Part shown: piece by piece, positions 52,953 to 59,627 of the stretch
Layout: each line of letters opens with the position of its first letter
Numbering within the stretch: the stretch's first letter is position 1
Assembly (NCBI GenBank): GCA_900472785.1
Contig: UCJH01000069.1
Span: 12,394-76,393 of the forward strand
Direction: 5' to 3'
DNA from: Hyphomicrobiales bacterium
GTDB lineage: Bacteria; Pseudomonadota; Alphaproteobacteria; Rhizobiales; Rhizobiaceae
Length of the DNA stretch: 64,000 nucleotides
Notes under the pieces: model-generated
The model's database searches: none
Seen by the model: the letters and a program-made list of their open reading frames with translations, nothing else
What the model was told of the DNA's origin: nothing
Position numbers and translations under genes: made by a program

Positions 52953-53597
52953 CTAGAAAATGAAGCTGACGAGAGCCCCGGCCGCGGCGACCACAGCCGC
53001 AGCGACGGCGATCGATCCCGCGCCGATCGCCGTGCCGACCAGAAGGCTGATGCCGTCGCGTTCGGTATGGGCAAAGCCGATGATGGCCAGCGCAAAGGCG
53101 GGCAGCCAGTTTCCGAAGGGGATCGGCAGGAAAATGATGACGGCAAGGATCAGGGCGAGAAGGCCGACGAGGCGCTCCGAAAAGCGGCTTCCAAGGAACC
53201 AGGCGCGCGGTTTCACCAGCGTTTCGGCCCGCACCAGCCAAGGGGTGATGCGGGTGACGATTGCGGCGAAACTCGCCTTTTCGAAGGCGTAGTCGCCCAT
53301 ACGCTGCGGCAGCCAGATGCGCGTGCGGCGCGACGCGAACATCTGCCAGGCTACGAAGATCAGCGGCAGGCCGAGGATGAAGGTGGCACCCGGCGGCAGC
53401 GGAATGAGATTGGGAAGCGCGAAAACGACGAGGAAGGCACCGAAGGAGCGGTCCTCCATCGCAACCGCGATGTCTCGGAGCGTCACTTTCGGGCCGGCAT
53501 TGAGGGCAAGATTGCGCAAGAGATGGGACAGTTGGCGGTCGGCGTGGTCTGCGGATTTGTCTCTGGCCTGCGCGCCGGTCGAAAAGGTGTCCGTCAT
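52953..53597 (-). CDS. exoD: ExoD family membrane protein
   Basis: 214 aa. LSHLLRNLALNAGPKVTLRDI then FGAFLVVFALPNLIPLPPGA matches ExoD, an inner-membrane protein linked to exopolysaccharide synthesis and alkaline tolerance in Sinorhizobium meliloti. Four or five hydrophobic segments. Nine bases upstream of the formyltransferase gene on the same strand, so probably co-transcribed. Molecular function undefined. Confidence 0.87.
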   Translation of the reverse strand: MTDTFSTGAQARDKSADHADRQLSHLLRNLALNAGPKVTLRDIAVAMEDRSFGAFLVVFALPNLIPLPPGATFILGLPLIFVAWQMFASRRTRIWLPQRMGDYAFEKASFAAIVTRITPWLVRAETLVKPRAWFLGSRFSERLVGLLALILAVIIFLPIPFGNWLPAFALAIIGFAHTERDGISLLVGTAIGAGSIAVAAAVVAAAGALVSFIF

Positions 53598-53749
53598 GCT
53601 TTCGTCCCCGTTCCGTTTTGCACTTTTCTGCTTGTTGGCTTCAGTCTGGTCGTGGGGCCTTACGATGGACTTAAGGCGATCATGAGGAAGGGTCTGAAAT
53701 TGCAGTGAAGGCTAACGGAAGGTTTCATCGAGGACAAAGGGACGTTACT

Positions 53750-54349
53750 TCAAGCGGTGACAAGGGCCGGCGTCAGATCGCCATAGCCAGTGTAGCGATA
53801 TTCGTATTGAAGGCCGAGTCTTTCGGCGGCCGCCTTCGCCTTAACTTGCAGAGCCTCGTCTTCGACCTGCGAGAGATAGATGAGCTTGCGGTAATGGCCG
53901 AAATACATGTCGCGCAATTCGGGATGACGATCGAGCCCAAGGGGTTCAATGACGAAGGCCTCGAACTGGCGGGCAAGGAAATCCGTCAGGAAGAACGCCG
54001 TCAGGTCTTCGTCCCAGCGCGATTCGAAATCGGCATTGCCGGCAAAGAACGAAAAACAGTGTGGTCCGGCGATGCGCTCGACCTTTTCCTCTTCGCAGAG
54101 CCGGTCGAGATGGCCGCCTGTGCCGCAATCCGCATAGGCGACGAAGATGCGGCTGAACCCTGCCGCACGCGCCTTGTCGATCGCGGCCTTGATGCCCGGC
54201 GTGATCTTGTCCGGGGTGTTGTGCCAGATGGCGGGAAGACAGCTCAGGTCGATATGATCGAGGCCGTTGGTGTCGCAAACGGCCAGAATTTCACGGGCGA
54301 TGGCACCGCAGCCGATCACGTGAACTTTTTCCGCCGTCGTGCGTTTCAT
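53750..54349 (-). CDS. DUF1638 protein
   Basis: 199 aa. EKVHVIGCGAIAREILAVCD, IFVAYADCGTGGHLDRLCEE and GPHCFSFFAGNADF mark DUF1638. Conserved Cys/His/Asp suggest a metal or corrinoid-linked role. DUF1638 genes are found repeatedly with MttB-family methyltransferases and corrinoid proteins, as here, but the biochemistry is not established. The start lies close to the divergent entericidin gene, leaving 58 bases between coding regions. Confidence 0.87.
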   Translation of the reverse strand: MKRTTAEKVHVIGCGAIAREILAVCDTNGLDHIDLSCLPAIWHNTPDKITPGIKAAIDKARAAGFSRIFVAYADCGTGGHLDRLCEEEKVERIAGPHCFSFFAGNADFESRWDEDLTAFFLTDFLARQFEAFVIEPLGLDRHPELRDMYFGHYRKLIYLSQVEDEALQVKAKAAAERLGLQYEYRYTGYGDLTPALVTA

Positions 54350-54407
54350 GGCTGTGGATCACTTCCATCGCAGTTTCGTGTTGAACCAGTCTAAAGGAAT
54401 CCGGATC

Positions 54408-54566
54408 ATGACAGCAAAGACATTCGCGACCATCGGCGTCGTTCTATTTGCACTCACGTCGCTCAGCGCCTGCGGCAACACCATTCGCGGCATCGGCGCA
54501 GACGCCGCCAATACGGTGGATGCGACGCAGGATGCAGGCCGCAAGGTCGACAACGCTGCCAACTAA
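54408..54566 (+). CDS. Entericidin EcnA/B-type lipoprotein
   Basis: 52 aa. Signal segment IGVVLFALTSLSAC with a lipobox, then GNTIRGIGADAANTVDATQD, the entericidin pattern of short helical lipoproteins. AAAGGA precedes the ATG at 54408. Followed by a strong terminator. Its usual association is envelope stress; here it is simply inserted between DUF1638 and the corrinoid gene. Confidence 0.85.
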   Translation: MTAKTFATIGVVLFALTSLSACGNTIRGIGADAANTVDATQDAGRKVDNAAN

Positions 54567-54587
54567 GGATTCCGCATCTTACATAAG

Positions 54588-54625
54588 AAACCGGCCGCAC
54601 CCATGACAGGTGCGGCCGGTTTTTT
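54588..54625. terminator. Bidirectional intrinsic terminator
   Basis: AAACCGGCCGCACC (54588-54601) pairs with GGTGCGGCCGGTTT (54609-54622) around a 7-base loop, ending in a T-run. It serves both the entericidin gene and the convergent corrinoid protein gene. Confidence 0.9.
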
Positions 54626-54651
54626 GATGCAAAGATTGAAAACCGGAACGA

Positions 54652-55350
54652 TCAGGCGCCGGACATCTGGTTGTGCTTGCGCTTCATGAAGTCCTTGGCG
54701 GTCTCGACCGCGACGGCCGCGTCGCGGCAATAGGCGTCGGCGCCGACGGCCTTGCCGAATTCCTCGTTCAGAGGCGCGCCGCCGACCAGCACGACGTAGT
54801 CGTCGCGCATGCCCTTTTCCTTCATCGTGTCGATGACGACCTTCATATAGGGCATGGTCGTCGTCAAAAGGGCAGACATGCCGAGAATATCAGGCTGTTC
54901 GCGTTCGATGGCTTCGAGATAGTTTTCGACCGGGTTGTTGATGCCGAGGTCGATCACGTCGAAGCCGGCGCCTTCCATCATCATGCCGACGAGGTTCTTG
55001 CCGATGTCGTGGATGTCGCCCTTGACGGTGCCGATCACCATCTTGCCCTGCTTCGGCGCACCGGTGGCGGCAAGCAGCGGACGCAGGATAAACATGCCGG
55101 CCTTCATGGCGTTGGCGGAAAGCAGAACTTCCGGGACGAAGAGAATGCCGTCGCGGAAATCGACGCCGACGATGCGCATGCCCTCGACCAGAGCCTGCGT
55201 CAGGACGTCATAGGGAGCCCAGCCGCGCTTCAGCAGGATATTGGTCGCATCCTCGATTTCTTCCTTCAGGCCGTCATAGAGGTCGTCGTGCATCTGCTGC
55301 ACAAGTTCGTCGTCGGAGAGATCCTCGAGAATGATTTCGTCGTCTGCCAT
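54652..55350 (-). CDS. Corrinoid (B12-binding) methyltransferase protein, MttC/MtbC type
   Basis: 232 aa. A four-helix cap covers residues 10-95, followed by the B12 Rossmann domain with the cobalt-ligating His114 in GDIHDIGKNLVG, then GMSALLTTTMPYM and VLVGGAPLNEEFGKAVGAD. The size and motifs match MttC/MtbC/MtmC proteins, which accept methyl from an MttB-type enzyme and hand it to a second methyltransferase. GAGGAA lies before the ATG at 55350. Divergent from mttB across a shared regulatory region. Confidence 0.93.
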   Translation of the reverse strand: MADDEIILEDLSDDELVQQMHDDLYDGLKEEIEDATNILLKRGWAPYDVLTQALVEGMRIVGVDFRDGILFVPEVLLSANAMKAGMFILRPLLAATGAPKQGKMVIGTVKGDIHDIGKNLVGMMMEGAGFDVIDLGINNPVENYLEAIEREQPDILGMSALLTTTMPYMKVVIDTMKEKGMRDDYVVLVGGAPLNEEFGKAVGADAYCRDAAVAVETAKDFMKRKHNQMSGA

Positions 55351-55818
55351 GATCGGTTTCCTCGGTTCGTGCGTGCGGTCAGCATGTTCCCGCCGCAGCC
55401 CATCTGTCAATAAAACTTCGTTACCGGCATTGCTCCGTCCCACCGGTCCAACGCCCAGGCGAGGCTATAGAACGCCTCCACGCTGCTCCTGCCTGTCATC
55501 GTTAGCCGCATTGCGACGGAAATCCCTTTTCGAAAGCGACGCCGCATGCAATGAAAAACGACGACAGTCGCAACGCGGTTTTTTGTAGCCGAATGTGTTT
55601 AACAAAAACAACAGATTATAAGGGCGGAGAAGGCGCGCACGGAAATGCCGGAACAACGATTGCGACATCGGGCACGAGGCGCAAAAGCCTGTTGCAGCAT
55701 CCGGTATCCGACCTGCGTCACTTGGTGGCGCATTGAGAACCGTCTCGACTTGGCCGCTTGGTAGCATAGTTTTCAAATGACGATGCGTGCAACTGCACGG
55801 GAGCGAGGAAAGACAGAT
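55351..55818. promoter_or_regulatory. Divergent regulatory region of the corrinoid and mttB genes
   Basis: 468 bp without a supported gene. Motif TTGCGAC[A/G] occurs at 55511-55518 and 55660-55667 and in reverse as AGTCGCAA at 55566-55573. The same motif is repeated before the GlxA-type regulator at 43402. Candidate sites for activation of both divergent genes. Confidence 0.5.
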
Positions 55819-57393
55819 ATGACCGACAAGATCGAACAGACCGAGGGTGAAGCCGGCGGTCGCCGCACACGTGGCGAGGGCCGTGGCGCCGCAGCCCGCC
55901 GGGCCTCCCGTACCGGCGGCGGCGCCGGTCCTTCGCTGCCGTTCATTACCCGCAAGATCAAGGAATACGAGGTTCTCGACGAAGAGGGCCTGCAGCTGAT
56001 CGAGAACAACGCCGATCTCATCCTTGAGGAAATCGGCATCGAATTTCGCGACGACGAGGAAGCACTGGAACTCTGGCGGCAGGCCGGCGCCGACGTGCGC
56101 GGCCAGCGCGTGCATTTTCCGAAGGGCCTGTGCCGCGAACTCCTCAAGACCGCGCCGTCGAGCTTTACCTGGCATGCCCGCAACCCGGAGCGCAACGTCA
56201 CGATCGGCGGCAAGGCAACTTGCTTTGCACCGGTTTACGGCCCTCCCTTCGTCCGGGATCTCGAAGGCGTGCGCCGCTATGCGACGATCGAGGATTTCCG
56301 CAATTTCGTGAAACTCGCCTATATGGCGCCGTCGATTCACTCGTCGGGCGGCACGGTTTGCGAGCCGGTCGACGTGCCGGTCAACAAGCGCCATCTCGAT
56401 ATGGTTTACAGCCACATCAAGCTGTCGGACAAGCCGTTCATGGGGTCGGTGACCGCGCCGGAGCGCGCCGAAGACACGATCGCCATGGCCAAGCTGGTGT
56501 TCGGTGACGATTTCGTCGAAAACAACTGCGTCACCCTCAACCTGATCAATGCCAACTCGCCGATGGTCTTCGACGAGACGATGGTCGGCGCGCTGAAGGT
56601 CTATGCCCGCCACAATCAGGCCTGCGTGGTTTCGCCCTTCATCCTTTCCGGCGCCATGAGCCCGGTCACGGTAACCGGAACGCTGACGCAGATTCTGGCG
56701 GAAGTGCTCGCCGGTGCCGCCTTTACCCAGCTGATCCGCAAGGGCGCTCCGGTGCTGTTCGGCACCTTTGCCGCCTCGATCTCGATGCAGTCCGGTGCGC
56801 CGACCTTCGGTTCGCCCGAGCCGTCGCTGGTGTCCTATGGCGCAGCCCAGCTCGCCCGCCGCCTCGGCATTCCCTTCCGCACCGGTGGCTCGCTTTGCGG
56901 CTCCAAGGTTCCGGACGCGCAGGCCGCCCATGAATCGGCCAACACGATCAACATGACGCTGCTCGCCGGCACAAATTTCGTGCTGCACGCCGCCGGCTGG
57001 CTCGAAGGCGGTCTGGTCAGTTCCTATGAGAAATTCATGATCGACCAAGATCAGCTCGGCATGATGCAGAAGTTGGCCGAAGGCGTCGATCTGTCCGAAA
57101 ACGCGCAGGCGCTGGACGCCATCCGCGAAGTCGGCCCGGGCAGCCATTATCTCGGCTGCGCCCACACGCAGGCGAATTTCCAGACGGCCTTCTACCGTTC
57201 GGCGCTCGCCGACAACAATTCCTACGAGCAGTGGGAGGTCGAAGGCGAAAAGCGCATCGAACAGCGGGCGAATGCGCTGTGCCGCAGCTGGCTCGACCAG
57301 TACGAGGCGCCCTATCTGGATCCGGCGATCGATGATGCCTTGAAGCAATTTATTGCCGAGAAGAAGAATTCCATGCCGGACGCCTTCACCTGA
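55819..57393 (+). CDS. MttB-superfamily methyltransferase, non-pyrrolysine (quaternary amine type)
   Basis: 524 aa. From residue 40 the chain follows the trimethylamine/glycine betaine methyltransferase family: IKEYEVLDEEGLQLIENNAD, ATCFAPVYGPPFVRDLEG, FVVSPFILSGAMSPVTV-like centre and HTQANFQTAFYRS near the end. No in-frame amber codon occurs, so pyrrolysine is not used; such enzymes (e.g. MtgB) act on glycine betaine or other quaternary amines rather than trimethylamine. The first 35 residues are an unusual Gly/Arg/Ala-rich tail (GGRRTRGEGRGAAARRASRT). AGGAAA precedes the ATG at 55819; an earlier ATG at 55777 is possible. Confidence 0.92.
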   Translation: MTDKIEQTEGEAGGRRTRGEGRGAAARRASRTGGGAGPSLPFITRKIKEYEVLDEEGLQLIENNADLILEEIGIEFRDDEEALELWRQAGADVRGQRVHFPKGLCRELLKTAPSSFTWHARNPERNVTIGGKATCFAPVYGPPFVRDLEGVRRYATIEDFRNFVKLAYMAPSIHSSGGTVCEPVDVPVNKRHLDMVYSHIKLSDKPFMGSVTAPERAEDTIAMAKLVFGDDFVENNCVTLNLINANSPMVFDETMVGALKVYARHNQACVVSPFILSGAMSPVTVTGTLTQILAEVLAGAAFTQLIRKGAPVLFGTFAASISMQSGAPTFGSPEPSLVSYGAAQLARRLGIPFRTGGSLCGSKVPDAQAAHESANTINMTLLAGTNFVLHAAGWLEGGLVSSYEKFMIDQDQLGMMQKLAEGVDLSENAQALDAIREVGPGSHYLGCAHTQANFQTAFYRSALADNNSYEQWEVEGEKRIEQRANALCRSWLDQYEAPYLDPAIDDALKQFIAEKKNSMPDAFT

Positions 57394-57503
57394 AGCGAGC
57401 CCGAAAGCGCCAGGGAGCAAGGCGGATCGGCAAAAGTGGCTGACCTCATTCAAAAGGAGGTCTGGCGGTCGCACTACAACGCGGTTCGCGGGCCAATGCC
57501 GAA

Positions 57504-58196
57504 ATGAAGGATGGCAAGCAATTGATCGAAAAGGTCCGTGCGGTTCTGGAGCCGCACGGACTTTTTTTGCGCGGTACGGTCAACATGGAGCCCGCCGAGG
57601 CAGGGCCTGATCTTGCCGATGGCCAGCCGTGCCGATCCGTCGTCCTGATCGGCAATGTCGGCAGCTCGATCTGGCCGGCCTTTCAGAGTTGGCGCAAGCA
57701 ATCGCCGCGCACGGACCATCCGCTGGACGACTGGACGAAGGCAGTCGTTCGGCCGGTTGCCGCCGCATTTCAGGCAACGCCTTTCTTCCCGTCCGACCCG
57801 CCCTGGCAGCCGTTCCAGCAATGGGCGATGCGCGCGGAAGGGCTCAAAAGCTCGCCGCTCGGCATTCTCATTCATCCGCAATTCGGTCTCTGGCACGGTT
57901 ATCGCGCCGCGCTCGCCTTTGACTGTCCCATGCCGCAGACCGGCTCGGAGCCTGCGGCGCATCCCTGTGACACCTGCCTTGATAAGCCATGCCTTTCAAA
58001 CTGTCCCGTCGATGCCGTGGCACCGGAACATTTTGACGTATCGGCATGTCGGACGCATCTTGCTACGCCCGAAGGCGAAGGCGGCTGCATGGCGGCGGGC
58101 TGCCTGGCGCGAGGCGCTTGCCCCGTCGGCGCATCCTATCGATATCAGCACGAGCAACTACAGTTTCACATGGCGGCGCTGTGGCGCCCGCTCTGA
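57504..58196 (+). CDS. Cys-rich ferredoxin-like protein downstream of mttB
   Basis: 230 aa. Eight or more cysteines lie in the C-terminal third: CDTCLDKPCLSNCPVDA, a lone Cys in SACRTH, and GCMAAGCLARGACPVG, consistent with one or two 4Fe-4S clusters (QueG-like arrangement). The N-terminal 120 residues lack a recognised fold. It could feed electrons to the corrinoid activator or take them from the methyl oxidation; that is inference. An intrinsic terminator-like hairpin with T7 lies inside codons 11-22, so expression may be linked to translation. Confidence 0.82.
   Translation: MKDGKQLIEKVRAVLEPHGLFLRGTVNMEPAEAGPDLADGQPCRSVVLIGNVGSSIWPAFQSWRKQSPRTDHPLDDWTKAVVRPVAAAFQATPFFPSDPPWQPFQQWAMRAEGLKSSPLGILIHPQFGLWHGYRAALAFDCPMPQTGSEPAAHPCDTCLDKPCLSNCPVDAVAPEHFDVSACRTHLATPEGEGGCMAAGCLARGACPVGASYRYQHEQLQFHMAALWRPL
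57534..57568 (+). terminator. Terminator-like hairpin within the 5' coding part of the ferredoxin gene
   Basis: GTCCGTGCGG (57534-57543) pairs perfectly with CCGCACGGAC (57552-57561), loop 8 bases, followed directly by seven Ts. It is a canonical Rho-independent shape, 140 bases after the mttB stop but inside the next gene. Confidence 0.7.
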
Positions 58197-58263
58197 GATG
58201 CAGCTTCGCCTTTTTGCCGCAATCCTCGTCAATGCAGGAAACGGCGATGACGGAGGATGCGAC

Positions 58264-59007
58264 TTGCTCACATGGAAATACCTGATCGCCGTTCTTGCGG
58301 GTCTCCTTGTCGGATCGGCGAATGCCGAAGCTGCATGCCGGCAGATGTCGCACGCCGGTGAAGCCTATACGGTCTGCAGTTTCGATCCGGCAAAAGCCGA
58401 AATCCGCACGTACAACAAGGATCGAAACGGCACGCCCTATCGCTCGTTCAAGGCGCTTTCCGACGATCTGCGGTTCGACCGTGAATATATCGTGTTTGCC
58501 GTCAATGGCGGCATGTACCACGAGGATCTGTCACCCGTCGGCCTGTTCACAGAGGTCGGGATCGAAAAGAAGCCGATCAGCACCAAGGCCGGATGGGGCA
58601 ATTTCCATCTCCTGCCGAACGGCGTGTTCTTCATCCAGCCCGGCAAGGCGGGCGTTCTGGAGACTAACGCCTTTCTCAAATCCGGCGTCAAGCCGATCTA
58701 TGCGACCCAGTCGGGACCGATGCTGACGATCGACGGCACCTTGCATCCGAGATTTCTCGCCGATAGCGACAGCTTCAAGATTCGCAATGGTGCCGGCGTC
58801 GGCCGTGACGGCCAGGTGCACTTCGTCCTGTCGAACGGCCCGGTCCGCTTCTACGATTTCGCCGTGCTCTTTCGAGATGCACTGGACTGTCCGAATGCGC
58901 TGTTTCTCGATGGCACGATTTCGAGTTTGTTTGCGCCCGAGATTGCACGGCATGACCGGATTTTTCCGCTAGGACCGATCATCGCGGTGGTTGAAAGCCG
59001 GCGTTGA
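58264..59007 (+). CDS. Exported phosphodiester glycosidase family protein (DUF2233)
   Basis: 247 aa. The TTG start at 58264 has GGAGG seven bases upstream and gives a signal peptide (KYLIAVLAGLLVGSANA). The domain has YIVFAVNGGMYHEDLSPVGL and NGVFFIQPGKAGVLETN, then ATQSGPMLTIDGTLHPRF and LFLDGTISSLFAP, matching the NAGPA/DUF2233 family that cleaves phosphodiester-linked sugars in the periplasm. An ATG at 58198 is possible but gives no typical signal sequence. Confidence 0.82.
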   Translation: MLTWKYLIAVLAGLLVGSANAEAACRQMSHAGEAYTVCSFDPAKAEIRTYNKDRNGTPYRSFKALSDDLRFDREYIVFAVNGGMYHEDLSPVGLFTEVGIEKKPISTKAGWGNFHLLPNGVFFIQPGKAGVLETNAFLKSGVKPIYATQSGPMLTIDGTLHPRFLADSDSFKIRNGAGVGRDGQVHFVLSNGPVRFYDFAVLFRDALDCPNALFLDGTISSLFAPEIARHDRIFPLGPIIAVVESRR

Positions 59008-59094
59008 AGAAAAGATAAAAAAATCTCTTGAGCACCCAAGGATCTGAACGCGGCAAACGTCTAGTATTTCGAAGACAGAAGAGCGGGCAGGGTC

Positions 59095-59625
59095 TTGGAC
59101 GCGACATTGATCGAAAATGCACAGCGGGGAGACCGGCAGGCGTTTAGCGCCTTGCTGGAACTGCACTATGATTTCGTTCACAACGTTGCCTGGCGATGGT
59201 CCGGAAACGTCGCTGATGCCGAGGACATCGCGCAGGATGTCTGCGTCAAACTCGGCCAGGCGATCCGCAGTTTCCGCGGCACGAGCCGCTTCCGCACCTG
59301 GCTCTACACGCTGACGCTCAACGCCGCCCGCGACCACCAGCGCAAGGCCGCGCGCGACCGCCGCAATGCCGGAAGTTTCATTGCCGATCCGGCCTTTTCC
59401 GCAGTGGAGGCGGCCAATGACAACACCGAGCAATCGGAGGCGCTTTGGACGGCGGTGCGCAGCCTGCCGGAAAAGCAATGCGACGCCGTTCTGCTCGTCT
59501 ATGCCGAAGGGTTGAGCCATGCGGCGGCGGCCGACGTCATGGGCTGTTCGGAAGCCACCGTGTCCTGGCATGTGCACGAGGCGCGCAAGAGATTGAAAAT
59601 CCTGCTTGGCAGGGAGACGATGTGA
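59095..59625 (+). CDS. ECF-type RNA polymerase sigma factor
   Basis: 176 aa. Region 2 has DFVHNVAWRWSGNVADAEDI and AQDVCVKL, region 4 has LPEKQCDAVLLVYAEGLSHA and MGCSEATVSWHVHEARKRL. TTG start at 59095 with GGCAGG upstream. It directly precedes, with two bases between, a membrane-anchored VWA protein that may act as or with its anti-sigma factor. Signal unknown. Confidence 0.9.
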   Translation: MDATLIENAQRGDRQAFSALLELHYDFVHNVAWRWSGNVADAEDIAQDVCVKLGQAIRSFRGTSRFRTWLYTLTLNAARDHQRKAARDRRNAGSFIADPAFSAVEAANDNTEQSEALWTAVRSLPEKQCDAVLLVYAEGLSHAAAADVMGCSEATVSWHVHEARKRLKILLGRETM

Positions 59626-59627
59626 TC

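Noticed and set aside
51663-53708. Long plus-strand frame of about 680 codons
   Set aside because: Antisense of the PF13769-like, formyltransferase and ExoD genes; composition is not protein-like and no motif is present.
55819-57393. Pyrrolysine-containing MttB
   Set aside because: The reading frame is open throughout without an in-frame amber codon, so the enzyme belongs to the non-pyrrolysine branch.
55465-57474. Long minus-strand frame opposite mttB
   Set aside because: mttB carries clear family motifs on the plus strand; this frame is its shadow.
59008-59094. Possible autoregulated ECF promoter (GAAC ... CGTC) before the sigma gene
   Set aside because: Only eight bases separate the two elements instead of about sixteen, so it was not called.
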